This document shows, one piece after another, positions 7,546-16,364 of a DNA stretch of 64,000 nucleotides. The translations under genes and the position numbers were made by a program. The stretch lies in the NCBI GenBank assembly GCA_003586005.1, contig NSKI01000005.1:1-64000 (forward strand). The letters are read 5' to 3'. How positions within the stretch are numbered: position 1 is the stretch's first letter; every line of letters starts with the position of its first letter. The stretch comes from Haloplasmatales bacterium 4B (GTDB taxonomy: Bacteria > Bacillota_I > Bacilli_A > Haloplasmatales > Haloplasmataceae). The notes under the pieces are model-generated. The model worked only from the letters and a program-made list of their open reading frames with translations. It made no database searches and was not told the origin of the DNA.

Positions 7546-8313
7546 TCATCCCTTTCTAATACTCTCTTCTAGATATGTTATATTTGCTTCTTTATCAAAC
7601 CAAATTTCAAAACTTTTCGCTGCTTGATAAATTAACATATCTTCTCCATTAATAGTTTTTGCATTTAAATTATAAGCATCGATTAAGAATTTACTTTTTG
7701 CTTGGTAATTTATATCAATGAAAACAGATTCTTTCTTGATTTTATTAATTTCAATTGGTGATTGATAATTTTTGACACCAACGTTAGTACAATTAATAAT
7801 AATATCAAATTGTTCTAAAACAACTTCATTTATTAAAATTGTATTTGTAGTTAATTGTTTTGCTTTTTCAATCGTTCTATTTGTAACAAATATGGAGTGA
7901 TTTGTAAAATTATTTAAACAATAATTTACAGCTTTAGCTGCTCCACCGCTTCCTATAATTAATACTTTTAAGTTACCTTCAATTAACTTGTTTTTTTTAA
8001 GTAATTGAAAAAACCCATATACATCAGTATTAAAACCATAAAATTTGCCATTAACAACTTTAACACAATTTACGGCCTTAATTTCTTTGACTTCTTCACT
8101 TATTTCATCACATTTTTCAAATATATCTATTTTATATGGAACAGTAACATTGAAACCCGATAATTTTCTTAACTTAGCCATAGAATTATCTAAAGTATCA
8201 ATATTAAATAATTCATAGGTTGCGTTAAGATTTAGACATTTAAAATGATGATTATGAATAAGAGGTGAAAGAGAATAATTAATATTTTTACCAACTACTG
8301 CGTATTTGTTCAA
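7546..8313 (-). CDS. aroE: Shikimate dehydrogenase
   Basis: Reduces 3-dehydroshikimate with NADPH in aromatic amino-acid synthesis. Substrate-site motifs: NINYSLSPLIHNHHF, FNVTVPYK and NTDVYGFFQLL. Nucleotide site: LIIGSGGAAKAVNYCLNN and VTNRTIEKAKQL. The late GEDMLIYQAAKSFEIWF is also typical. 255 residues, slightly short. No other shikimate-pathway gene is in the window. Confidence 0.92.
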   Translation of the reverse strand: MNKYAVVGKNINYSLSPLIHNHHFKCLNLNATYELFNIDTLDNSMAKLRKLSGFNVTVPYKIDIFEKCDEISEEVKEIKAVNCVKVVNGKFYGFNTDVYGFFQLLKKNKLIEGNLKVLIIGSGGAAKAVNYCLNNFTNHSIFVTNRTIEKAKQLTTNTILINEVVLEQFDIIINCTNVGVKNYQSPIEINKIKKESVFIDINYQAKSKFLIDAYNLNAKTINGEDMLIYQAAKSFEIWFDKEANITYLEESIRKG

Positions 8314-8324
8314 TATATCACCAC

Positions 8325-9434
8325 CTAAAACAAAGAAGGTCTAATGTACACTCCAACATCTTTTGGCACCGAGACGCTTACTTGGATGTTTGGTTTATTT
8401 ATCGAAATAAACCCTAATCCTGAAATTACAATATCACATTTTTCTTTTGTTGTTTTAAACTGATGTTTTTGATATTCCCCTATTTTTTGAAATGTTTCAA
8501 CACTTGGTGGATACAACATCCCGCCGATATGCTTTTCAAACAGAGAAAAAGCATTTTCTAATTTTGTTCGATGAATTTTAATGTCATTATTAATAAAACA
8601 AACAAAAGACGTTTTATCACCAAATAAATAATCAAATCGAGCTAAGCCACCAAAGAATAGGGTTTGTTTGCTTTCTAATTGATAAACTCTTGGTTTGATT
8701 TCCTTTTTGGGCATTATATGGTTTAGTTCTTTCTTATCTAAATAAAAGGCATATTGATGACTATTAATAATCCCAGGTGTATCAATTAAATTATGTTTAT
8801 CATCTAAAGGGATTTCAATTATACCTAAAGTTGTTCCTGGAAACTGTGAAACTGTAATTAAATCCTTGGTGTTTTCTGTAAAACGTTTGATAATCGAATT
8901 AACTAATGTTGATTTTCCGACATTAGTACACCCAATTATATAAACATCACGATTTTTACGATGTTTTTCAATTACTGTTAGTAATTCTTCAATTCCATGG
9001 CCTTTTATAGCTGATGTCAAAAGACAATCAACTACTTTATAACCATAATCTTTTACTATTCTTCTCATCCAATTTATTATTTTATGGTCTTTAATAGCCT
9101 TGGGTAAAATATCCCTTTTGTTTCCAACTAAGATGATTTCATTATCACCAATAAATCGGCTTATTCCAGAAATAACACTACCTGAAATATCAAATATGTC
9201 GATAACATTAATAATTAGAGCGTCTTTGGCTGCAATATCAGTTAATATTTTGACGAAATCTTCGTTTTTTAAATCGACATTACTAATTTCATTATAATGT
9301 TTTAAGCGAAAACATCTTTGACATAAACTAAGTTTATTATTTTTTTTATAAACATTGGGTTTAATAAACCCTGGTTTTTCTTCATTTTCTACTTGCAAGA
9401 TACTGCCGCAACCAAGACATTTTTGTTGTTTCAT
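8325..9434 (-). CDS. yqeH: Circularly permuted GTPase YqeH
   Basis: YqeH helps 30S subunit assembly. An N-terminal zinc finger (CLGCG ... CQRC) is followed by a permuted G domain in which G4 (VGNKRD) precedes G1 (IIGCTNVGKSTLVNSI) and G3 (DTPG), then a C-terminal domain. 369 residues, normal. It overlaps yqeG by one base (TAATG) and is translated with it. Confidence 0.93.
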   Translation of the reverse strand: MKQQKCLGCGSILQVENEEKPGFIKPNVYKKNNKLSLCQRCFRLKHYNEISNVDLKNEDFVKILTDIAAKDALIINVIDIFDISGSVISGISRFIGDNEIILVGNKRDILPKAIKDHKIINWMRRIVKDYGYKVVDCLLTSAIKGHGIEELLTVIEKHRKNRDVYIIGCTNVGKSTLVNSIIKRFTENTKDLITVSQFPGTTLGIIEIPLDDKHNLIDTPGIINSHQYAFYLDKKELNHIMPKKEIKPRVYQLESKQTLFFGGLARFDYLFGDKTSFVCFINNDIKIHRTKLENAFSLFEKHIGGMLYPPSVETFQKIGEYQKHQFKTTKEKCDIVISGLGFISINKPNIQVSVSVPKDVGVYIRPSLF

Positions 9435-9931
9435 TATTTTTCACCTTTAATTTTAAATATTTTAACGACAATTTTTTCAAAAAAGCGATTTAAACGAGTT
9501 TTAAATAGCTCATTATTATAGTTTATGACATCGACTAAGATTGTATAAAAATTCATTCGATTCCCACCAAAAATGTCAGTAAATATTTGATCGCCAATAA
9601 TAACGACATCATTTGGATTATAGTCACGAGTTAGTCTTTTATAACTTCTCTTAAGTGGTTTTTTGGCACTTGAATGGTATTCAACACCCAGCTTTTCAGC
9701 AAACATTTTAACACGTGGTTCTTTATTGTTGGAAATAATTACTAACTTCATGCCAATTTTCTCACATTTTTCTTTAAACAGAATTATCTCAGCTGTAGGT
9801 AATGAAATATCATATCCTACTAAAGTATTGTCTAAATCTGTAAGAATTAAACGTTTTCCCGAATCATATAATTTTACTAAGTCAATATCATGAATGCTTT
9901 TATGATATTCATGTGGAATAAATAGTCTCAT
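9434..9931 (-). CDS. yqeG: HAD-family phosphatase YqeG
   Basis: HAD subfamily IIIA phosphatase of 165 residues: motif I LILTDLDNTLVGYD, motif II LVIISNNK, conserved lysines in SSAKKPLKRSYKRL and acidic motif VVIIGDQIFTDIFGGNR. Physiological substrate unknown in Firmicutes. It is the first gene of the long minus-strand cluster and has GTAGGTGAGTTA before its ATG. Confidence 0.92.
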   Translation of the reverse strand: MRLFIPHEYHKSIHDIDLVKLYDSGKRLILTDLDNTLVGYDISLPTAEIILFKEKCEKIGMKLVIISNNKEPRVKMFAEKLGVEYHSSAKKPLKRSYKRLTRDYNPNDVVIIGDQIFTDIFGGNRMNFYTILVDVINYNNELFKTRLNRFFEKIVVKIFKIKGEK

Positions 9932-10006
9932 TAACTCACCTACTTTAAATTACAAATCAAATTATACAATATTTTTTTATAATTGTCATTTATTAGGGGG
10001 AAAAAA

Positions 10007-10699
10007 ATGATTGAATTATTAGCTACCTTATTAAAAATACTTCCATTTTTAGGAAGTATCAAATCCAAATCATTTAAAGATGTTTTATCAAGTGAAGAAG
10101 AAAAAGAGTTATTAATGTTAAAAGAACAAAATGATATCGAAGCTAGAAATAAATTAATTGAACATAATTTACGCTTAGTTGCTCATATAGTTAAAAAATA
10201 TGAAAATACTTTAGATGAAAAAGACGACTTACTTTCTATCGGTACAATCGGTTTAATTAAAGCTATCGATACATATAACGATGATAAAGGAACTAAACTT
10301 GCCACATACGCTGCAAAATGCATAGAAAATGAAATTTTAATGCAATTACGAAGTAACAAGAAAAAAAGAAGTGAAATATCCTTAAATGACCCGATTGGTT
10401 ATGATAAAGAAGGTAATAAGATTACCTTAATTGATGTTTTGCAAGATGAAAACTGGTCAATTGAAGATCGAATTGTGTTTAATGATAGCATCGATAAAGT
10501 TTTAAATTTATTACCGGAGTTATCACAGCGAGAATTTGAGATAATTACCAGAAGATTTGGTCTAAATAGTAAAAAACCAGAAACACAACGACAAATTGCT
10601 AAATCACTAAATATCTCAAGAAGTTATGTTTCAAGAATAGAAAAAAGAACTTTGATGAAACTTTATCGCTTACTTTCACAAAAATCAAATAATTTTTAA
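10007..10699 (+). CDS. sigK: Sporulation sigma factor sigma-K type
   Basis: A 230-residue sigma-70 family member with sigma-K/E features: a hydrophobic N-terminal stretch (MIELLATLLKILPFLG), region 2 with EHNLRLVAHIVKKYEN, DLLSIGTIGLIKAIDTY and KLATYAAKCIENEILM, and a region 4 helix-turn-helix ending ISRSYVSRIEKRTLMKL. The linker SLNDPIGYDKEGNKITLIDV is typical of SigK. Start ATG 10007 lies 6 bases after AGGGGG; the frame upstream opens with an unlikely TTG. The gene is whole, with no skin-type interruption. It stands alone on the plus strand between yqeG and mtnN. Sigma-E is the main alternative identity. Confidence 0.85.
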   Translation: MIELLATLLKILPFLGSIKSKSFKDVLSSEEEKELLMLKEQNDIEARNKLIEHNLRLVAHIVKKYENTLDEKDDLLSIGTIGLIKAIDTYNDDKGTKLATYAAKCIENEILMQLRSNKKKRSEISLNDPIGYDKEGNKITLIDVLQDENWSIEDRIVFNDSIDKVLNLLPELSQREFEIITRRFGLNSKKPETQRQIAKSLNISRSYVSRIEKRTLMKLYRLLSQKSNNF

Positions 10700-10702
10700 A
10701 GG

Positions 10703-10727
10703 CACGTGTTCATAATGCGTGTTTTTT
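10703..10727 (+). terminator. sigK terminator
   Basis: CACGTGTT pairs with AATGCGTG (with G-U pairs), followed by seven T, directly after the sigK stop. The T-run reaches the end of the convergent mtnN gene. Confidence 0.65.
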
Positions 10728-11413
10728 TACAAATTATTTATCAACTTTAAAACAATATTTGCTGAATTAGTTGCTGATTGTTCTAAAAATTTACTGAATG
10801 TAAGCTCTGATTCTTTACCAGCAATATCTGATAAAGAGCGTAAAATTATAAAAGGTTTTTTATAAATATAACACACCTGAGCAATTGCAGATGCTTCCAT
10901 CTCAACTGCTATAACTTCACTAAATTGAGTCAAAATACGTTTTCTTTGTTCTTCATTAGAAATAAATTGATCACCCGAAGCTATAAGACCTTTATGATAA
11001 GCTAATTTTTCCGTTTTTAAGATTTTTTCAGCTAAAACAACCAAATTTTCATCAGATTTAAAGTATAAAGGCATTTGGGGAACTTGACCAAGCTTGTATG
11101 AAAAAGCAGTTACATCAACATCATGATAAAATACATTTTCAGAAATGACAATATCTAATACCTCACAGTCAGGTTTTAGCCCTCCTGCAGTTCCGATATT
11201 GATTACTTTTTCAATATTATAATGCTCTAAAAGAACTGTTGTACTTAACGAAGCGTTAACTTTCCCAATTCCAGATTGCATTAAAACAACAAATTTATCT
11301 TCAATCATACCTTCATAAAATTTAATATTTACATAGGTTTTTTCTGTCATATTTTTAATTTTGGATTTTATTTCTAATACTTCTTCGCTCATTGCACCAA
11401 TAATAGCAATCAT
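10727..11413 (-). CDS. mtnN: 5'-methylthioadenosine/S-adenosylhomocysteine nucleosidase
   Basis: Hydrolyses MTA and SAH to adenine plus the thioribose product, clearing inhibitors of SAM-dependent reactions. Motifs: MIAIIGAMSEEVLEIK, VINIGTAGGL, ASGDQFISNEEQR, VEMEASAIAQVC and the proton-donor region LRSLSDIAG. 228 residues, full length. It follows greA after a hairpin, as in B. subtilis (greA then mtn). Confidence 0.93.
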   Translation of the reverse strand: MIAIIGAMSEEVLEIKSKIKNMTEKTYVNIKFYEGMIEDKFVVLMQSGIGKVNASLSTTVLLEHYNIEKVINIGTAGGLKPDCEVLDIVISENVFYHDVDVTAFSYKLGQVPQMPLYFKSDENLVVLAEKILKTEKLAYHKGLIASGDQFISNEEQRKRILTQFSEVIAVEMEASAIAQVCYIYKKPFIILRSLSDIAGKESELTFSKFLEQSATNSANIVLKLINNL

Positions 11414-11432
11414 GTAATCCTCCTAAAAATAA

Positions 11433-11448
11433 AACTGCCTAAGCAGTT
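11433..11448 (-). terminator. Hairpin between greA and mtnN
   Basis: AACTGC/GCAGTT stem with loop TTAG, followed by TTATTTTT. It begins 5 bases after the greA stop and lies just before the mtnN ribosome binding site, so it is probably a partial terminator. Confidence 0.5.
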
Positions 11449-11453
11449 ATAAG

Positions 11454-11933
11454 TTAATTTTTTCTTTGAATTACCTTAATGATTTTAACTTCATAAGTTC
11501 CACTAGGAGCTGAAATAACAACAACTTCCCCAGCCTCATGCCCAATTAACCCTTGAGAAACTGGTGAATTAATAGAAATTTTCCCATTAAATGGGTCTGC
11601 TTCTTCGCTACCTACTATATGGTATTTTTCTTCTTCTCCGTCTGGTAGTACTTGAAATATAACTTCTTTTCCGATTGTTACACTATCTGTATTATCTTGC
11701 TCAATGATTTTTGCATTTTTAATAATATATTCAAGTTCTACAATTCGGGCTTCAATTTGTGCTTGCTCATCACGTGCAGCATCATACTCAGCGTTTTCCG
11801 ACAAGTCACCTTGTGCCCTAGCTTCTTGCAATGCTTGAATATTTTCTTTGCGTTTAACAACTTTTAGATATTCAAGTTCTTCAACAAACTTCTTGTACCC
11901 TTCTTTTGTAAGTTCATATCTAGATTTACTCAT
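11454..11933 (-). CDS. greA: Transcription elongation factor GreA
   Basis: GreA rescues backtracked RNA polymerase by promoting transcript cleavage. The coiled coil tip QGDLSENAEYDAARDEQAQ carries the acidic catalytic residues. The C-terminal FKBP-like part has VSQGLIGHEAGEVVVISAP. 159 residues, full length. AGGAGG precedes the ATG. A candidate promoter lies between it and udk. Confidence 0.95.
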   Translation of the reverse strand: MSKSRYELTKEGYKKFVEELEYLKVVKRKENIQALQEARAQGDLSENAEYDAARDEQAQIEARIVELEYIIKNAKIIEQDNTDSVTIGKEVIFQVLPDGEEEKYHIVGSEEADPFNGKISINSPVSQGLIGHEAGEVVVISAPSGTYEVKIIKVIQRKN

Positions 11934-11964
11934 TAAAAATTACCTCCTAATTGATATACTTTAT

Positions 11965-11993
11965 ATTATAATACATATGATCTTTTTTTTACA
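11965..11993 (-). promoter_or_regulatory. Candidate promoter for greA
   Basis: -10 TATAAT (11965-11970) with a weak -35 TGTAAA (11988-11993) at 17 bases; the -35 falls in the udk stop region. Confidence 0.4.
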
Positions 11994-12615
11994 CATTTTT
12001 AGTCGAAATTATATGTTTAATTTTAGAAACTATAATATCAATTGCGACTCTGTTGTTTCCCCCTTCAGGAATAATTAAATCTGCATATCTTTTTGATGGT
12101 TCAACAAATTGATTATGCATTGGTTTGACAGTATTAATATATTGAGTCACTACAGATTCGATACTTCTTTCTCTTTCATTAGTATCGCGTAATAAACGTC
12201 TAATAAATCTAATGTCATCATCAGTATCTACGTAAATTTTAATATCCATTAACTCACGCAATTTAAGATCATCAAATATCAAAATGCCTTCTAAGATGAT
12301 GATGTTAGTGGGTACAACCAATTCGGTTTTCTTTGATCTTGTATGAATTGTAAAATCATAAATTGGTTTCTGAATTGATTCACCTTGTAATAATATGGAT
12401 AAATGTTTGTATAATAATTCATTATCGAGTGAAAAAGGATGATCATAATTAGCTGTTAATCTTTCTTCAAAAGGTATGTGACTTTGATCTTTATAATAAT
12501 CATCATGACGAATAACCGTTACATAATTACTCTTAAAATTCTCTGTAATTTTCTGAGTAACTGTTGTTTTCCCAGAAGCAGTACCACCAGCGATACCAAT
12601 AATTATCGATTTCAT
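11989..12615 (-). CDS. udk: Uridine/cytidine kinase
   Basis: Phosphorylates uridine and cytidine in pyrimidine salvage. The P-loop IGIAGGTASGKTTV is at residues 5-18, then RHDDYYKDQ and YDHPFSLDNELL. 208 residues. Start 12615 follows AAGGAG by 6 bases; an upstream in-frame ATG at 12657 lacks a site. Placed between trhP2 and greA as in B. subtilis. Confidence 0.93.
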   Translation of the reverse strand: MKSIIIGIAGGTASGKTTVTQKITENFKSNYVTVIRHDDYYKDQSHIPFEERLTANYDHPFSLDNELLYKHLSILLQGESIQKPIYDFTIHTRSKKTELVVPTNIIILEGILIFDDLKLRELMDIKIYVDTDDDIRFIRRLLRDTNERERSIESVVTQYINTVKPMHNQFVEPSKRYADLIIPEGGNNRVAIDIIVSKIKHIISTKNV

Positions 12616-12625
12616 AAATTTCTCC

Positions 12626-13876
12626 TTATAATTCCCTAGTTTTTCTAATAATGTCATATGGATATACTTTAAATGGTATCTTAATTTTTAAAATTTGTCT
12701 TGGATGACGAGCAACATCGATTTCATTAAACTCTTCATCGAAAATTTCTGAAATTGTTAAAAACTGTTTCATAAAACCAGGACCATAAATTTCGACTTTT
12801 TCTCCTTTAGTAAAATAATTTCTTTGTTCAATTGTTGCGATTTGCTTAATTTCATCATAACCTTTGACAATACCAATGAATTCTTGAGTTGGTTTTTCAG
12901 TGCGAACATTATATAGTTGTTCATTTTCTGTAGGCTTACCTGCAAGTGCTCCAACTGAAGTTAAACGATTTTCAGCTTTACTGATTTCATCAAAGTAAAG
13001 ATTATTTAAAACAAAATGGTCTGGGTCAATACAATAATCATCAATTAATTTTCGATATGTGCCAACTACTGTTGAGATATAATGAATTGATTTCATTCGC
13101 CCTTCAATTTTCAAACTATCTACACCTGATTCTATCAAGTCAGGTATAAATGGAATTGCCATTAAGTCTTTTGAACTTAAATTATAATAACCCAATTTAT
13201 CTGAAAGCATTTCATCATCATTTGCATACAATCTATAATTCCAACGACAAGAATGGGCGCAACCACCTCTATTAGCATCACGGTCTGTCATATTATTACT
13301 TAGAGTACATCTTCCAGAATATGAAACACACATCCCACCATGAATAAACACCTCAATGTCCGCTTTAGCCTTAGATTTTATTGCTTTTATTTCATCAACA
13401 GATAATTCACGTGCTAAAACTACTCGCTTTATCCCTTCATCAAACCAGAAGTTAATTGCTTCACTATTTGTGGTTGATTGTTGGGTACTTAAATGCAATT
13501 CTAAATTAGGCACGACCCTTTTTGCGGTTTCAATAATAAATGGATCTGCACAAATTATCGCATCAACACCACAACTATATAAGTCAGATAAATACGCTTC
13601 TAGGTGAAAGAGATTCTCATTATGAGCAATAATATTTGTTGTAACGTAAACCTTAGCATTATGCTCTTTTGCAAATCTAACTGATTCTTTAATATCATTT
13701 ATTGAAAAATTACTTGCACGGGCCCTTAAACTAAATTCTTTTCCACCAATAAAAACAGCATCAGCTCCATACATTATAGCTATTTTAAGCTTTTCTAGAT
13801 CACCAGCTGGTGCTAAAAGTTCAGGTTTTTTTACTATAACTCTTTTATTATTTATAATGCCATCAATTTTTTCCAT
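12626..13876 (-). CDS. trhP2: Peptidase U32-family tRNA uridine hydroxylation protein (YrrO type)
   Basis: U32 proteins of this type (YrrO/TrhP2) act with YrrN to form 5-hydroxyuridine at tRNA position 34. Motifs: KPELLAPAGDLEKLKIA, AVFIGGKEFSLRARASNF, VFIHGGMCVSYSGRC and RGGCAHSCRWNYRLY with conserved cysteines, then DSLKIEGRMKS. Start 13876 (MEKIDGI) is preceded by GGTGGAG and overlaps the upstream U32 gene by 14 bases; the longer frame to 13942 is inside that gene. 416 residues. The trhP1-trhP2 pair followed by udk matches B. subtilis. Confidence 0.88.
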   Translation of the reverse strand: MEKIDGIINNKRVIVKKPELLAPAGDLEKLKIAIMYGADAVFIGGKEFSLRARASNFSINDIKESVRFAKEHNAKVYVTTNIIAHNENLFHLEAYLSDLYSCGVDAIICADPFIIETAKRVVPNLELHLSTQQSTTNSEAINFWFDEGIKRVVLARELSVDEIKAIKSKAKADIEVFIHGGMCVSYSGRCTLSNNMTDRDANRGGCAHSCRWNYRLYANDDEMLSDKLGYYNLSSKDLMAIPFIPDLIESGVDSLKIEGRMKSIHYISTVVGTYRKLIDDYCIDPDHFVLNNLYFDEISKAENRLTSVGALAGKPTENEQLYNVRTEKPTQEFIGIVKGYDEIKQIATIEQRNYFTKGEKVEIYGPGFMKQFLTISEIFDEEFNEIDVARHPRQILKIKIPFKVYPYDIIRKTREL

Positions 13877-14795
13877 TTTCTCCACCTTTATAGATTGTTT
13901 TCTTAAATAAAAACCCTTCATAAAAAGGCCGAATATTTTCAATGTTTTCTAGATTTTCTAGATATTTTGCTTTTTTATCAATATATAATTGTTTATTCAA
14001 GCGATAATCATTAATAGCGAGCCGATAAATTTCAATTATATTAATCAACTCTTCATCACTTTTAAATATTCCATCAATTCTAATACCATAAATATGGTTT
14101 TCAATAAATTTATCTAAATATTTAATAGTACATAAATCTTTTTCACTAAAAACATGGGTCCCATTTTGATCTTCAAGGATTGGGTATTTTTCTTCACGTA
14201 TTTCTTCAATTAAATAAAGTTGTTCATTATGATATTTATTTGCATTTTCATCCTTCAAAAACTTGAAATAGTTAGTAACTAAATCACGCATTGAATGAAA
14301 CATATTTAGGGCTCCATGGCCTAAAATGTCAATATCAATTAACTCTTTAGAGCCAATTAACAAAACATCATCTAATGTAATTTCTTTTGCAATAGAAACT
14401 TTTTTTATTCCTTTTTTCGCAAAAAATTCCACACTTTCATAGTTAGTAACATATGTTTCAGGATTATAAATTAATTTGTTTACCAAATTATACTTTCTAG
14501 CTAAATTATAAACTCCCAAATCACCAAAAATAATACCATCGATATCTAAGCCACTTAATTTACTTAAATATTTATCAATTTTATCTAACTCATCTTCATG
14601 GACAATTTTATTAACAGCAATATAAATTTTTTGTTTCCGATTTTTACATATATTCATCAAATCAACAATTTCTTCAAAAGAGAAATAATGAGCTAAACGT
14701 AAGCTATATTGTTCTTCTCCTAAAATAAATGCATCACACAAATCACAATTCTCAACTAAATTGTAACTAGTTGGACTAACAATTAATTCTAACAT
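13863..14795 (-). CDS. trhP1: Peptidase U32-family partner protein (YrrN type)
   Basis: Shorter, more divergent U32 homologue of 310 residues, corresponding to YrrN/TrhP1. It has the barrel motifs YSLRLAHYFSFEEIVDL, IYIAVNKIVHEDELDK, IDGIIFGDLGVYN and DILGHGALNMFHSMRDL, but lacks the cysteine-rich C-R-W-N segment of its partner. Expected to work with the downstream U32 protein in tRNA wobble-uridine hydroxylation. A good TAGGTGG site precedes the ATG. Confidence 0.82.
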   Translation of the reverse strand: MLELIVSPTSYNLVENCDLCDAFILGEEQYSLRLAHYFSFEEIVDLMNICKNRKQKIYIAVNKIVHEDELDKIDKYLSKLSGLDIDGIIFGDLGVYNLARKYNLVNKLIYNPETYVTNYESVEFFAKKGIKKVSIAKEITLDDVLLIGSKELIDIDILGHGALNMFHSMRDLVTNYFKFLKDENANKYHNEQLYLIEEIREEKYPILEDQNGTHVFSEKDLCTIKYLDKFIENHIYGIRIDGIFKSDEELINIIEIYRLAINDYRLNKQLYIDKKAKYLENLENIENIRPFYEGFLFKKTIYKGGENGKN

Positions 14796-15112
14796 TTAAA
14801 CCACCTATGTAAACTTATTAAATAGTTACTACTTATATTAATTTAAACAGTATTCAAATTTCTAACCTTTATATTATATACTATTTATGATATTTTTTCA
14901 AAAGAAAACTCTTAATTTTAAAACAAGTTTCTTTACAAAATATACTTTACCACTAAGTTAAATCAAAAAAGAAGATGGCGTTATAATTTTCTTTCCACCT
15001 AAATTCATTCAAATCTTATCCGCTATACAAAAAACTCTTTTTTATCAAATAAAATAAATTTAATATTAGCAAAAAAAACGTAGGTATTTATAATTTATCC
15101 AACGTTTTTTTA
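14796..15112. other. 317-base gap between trhP1 and trmR
   Basis: Holds the trmR terminator (15073-15108). The rest is AT-rich with short broken frames on the minus strand (for example GGKKIITPSSFLI at about 14960-15000, then a stop) that I do not recognise. Confidence 0.5.
15073..15108 (-). terminator. trmR terminator
   Basis: AACGT and ACGTT arms with a partly paired interior, followed by eight T on the minus strand, beginning about 5 bases after the trmR stop. Confidence 0.5.
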
Positions 15113-15742
15113 TTACTTTTTGATACTTAAGGCAATCCCATCACCTATATTGAAAAACTTCGTATTAAATAAAGTATTGCTTTTTAACCACAAATTATAT
15201 TTTTTGATTTTATTTACTAATTGCATTGTATTTCGATTAGCAATTGTCTCCTTAAAAATTAAATCATGAAATATTAAATTGTCTGAAACGATAAGGCCAC
15301 CTTTTTTAAGGCATTTAGCATATTTTTCAAAAAATTTTTGGTATTGACTCTTTGCTGCATCGATAAATATTAAATCATAATCATTTCCTAATTCCAATTC
15401 ATTTACTTCTAGTGCGTCATTATAAATGATAGTAATTTTTTCATTAAGATTAAATAGCTCAATATTTTTTTTTGCTTCTTTAAGCATCAATTCATCTCGT
15501 TCGATTGTTGTTACATAAATGTCTTTGTTTATTAAGGCACAATTAATCGCTGAATAACCAATTGCTGTCCCAATTTCTAATATTTTTTTGCATTTACTAA
15601 TTTTTATTATAGCTGTCAAAAAATCAAGACCTGGTTTTTGAATTATTGGTACACGATTTTTTATGGCGTAATTTTCAATACCAATAATTTTTTCATTTTT
15701 TTCTTGCTCATTTAAAAATAAAAAGTATTCATCTTTATTCAC
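15113..15742 (-). CDS. trmR: tRNA 5-hydroxyuridine methyltransferase (YrrM)
   Basis: O-methyltransferase of the COMT-like class. In B. subtilis YrrM/TrmR methylates 5-hydroxyuridine at tRNA position 34 to 5-methoxyuridine. Motifs: KKILEIGTAIGYSAINCA (SAM binding), VTTIERDELMLKEAKKN and DLIFIDAAKSQYQKFFE (metal and SAM acidic residues), LIVSDNLIFHD. 209 residues, GTG start after GGTGATATATA. Its two hydroxylation partners follow at 12.6-14.8 kb, completing the mo5U set. Confidence 0.88.
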   Translation of the reverse strand: MNKDEYFLFLNEQEKNEKIIGIENYAIKNRVPIIQKPGLDFLTAIIKISKCKKILEIGTAIGYSAINCALINKDIYVTTIERDELMLKEAKKNIELFNLNEKITIIYNDALEVNELELGNDYDLIFIDAAKSQYQKFFEKYAKCLKKGGLIVSDNLIFHDLIFKETIANRNTMQLVNKIKKYNLWLKSNTLFNTKFFNIGDGIALSIKK

Positions 15743-15766
15743 TATATATCACCAAACTTGTATGTA

Positions 15767-16249
15767 TTATTCAATTACATTTAATAAAATCTCGCCTTTG
15801 CAAAATGGACAAAATTTTACTTCTTCGAAATTTTCAAAAGGAATTTTAATTATTTTTTCGCAACAAATAAATTCGTATTTTGTCAATTCATCTTCATTTA
15901 CTACTTCAGCGATTGAATACTCCAAAACCTCGACATCCATTGGATTTTCTTTTAAATTTTCTAGCAATTCTTGTATTTTATCAATATCAAAATCGTTATT
16001 TTCAAAAGTTTCTACATTTTCTGTTTTAATTGAGCTAGGATGGTCTTTAAAGATATTTTTTCGAATGCTTTTTGTAAATGTCATATACCCACCAGCCTCA
16101 CCGCAATATGGACAATAAAAATCTGTGTTTTCATTTAAGTCTAGTGGTGCAATAAGAAAATGTTTATTGCATTTATCACATTGAAAAACATGAAAACCCT
16201 CTTCATCAGGAATTGGATTAATTATTGTTGATATTATTTTCATCTCCAT
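15767..16249 (-). CDS. Zinc-ribbon protein of unknown function
   Basis: 160 residues with four Cys pairs or near-pairs: CDKC and CPYC (24-49) in the N-terminal part, and CC plus CPFC near the C-terminus, joined by an acidic helical linker (residues 75-115). This looks like two zinc ribbons. The two ATG codons at 16249 and 16243 make the exact start uncertain by two residues; the first has AGGAGAG 6 bases upstream. It is followed closely by trmR (24 bases), so may be co-transcribed. I do not recognise the family. Confidence 0.75.
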   Translation of the reverse strand: MEMKIISTIINPIPDEEGFHVFQCDKCNKHFLIAPLDLNENTDFYCPYCGEAGGYMTFTKSIRKNIFKDHPSSIKTENVETFENNDFDIDKIQELLENLKENPMDVEVLEYSIAEVVNEDELTKYEFICCEKIIKIPFENFEEVKFCPFCKGEILLNVIE

Positions 16250-16328
16250 GTTATCTCTCCTACCTTAACTGACCTAATTGGTGTATTTCTATTGTATATT
16301 TTTTTTACTGAAATATCAACATTTACGT

Positions 16329-16361
16329 AAAAAAAGCGTTATTTTGAAATAACGCTTTTTT
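16329..16361. terminator. Bidirectional terminator downstream of the PBP gene
   Basis: AAAAAGCGTTATTT and AAATAACGCTTTTT pair perfectly around TG, with A and T runs on either side, immediately after the stop of the D-Ala-D-Ala carboxypeptidase. Confidence 0.85.
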
Positions 16362-16364
16362 AAT

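Noticed and set aside
14796-15112. mltG (yrrL) remnant
   Set aside because: The short broken frames show no MltG motif, and the gap is on the other side of trmR from where mltG sits in B. subtilis.
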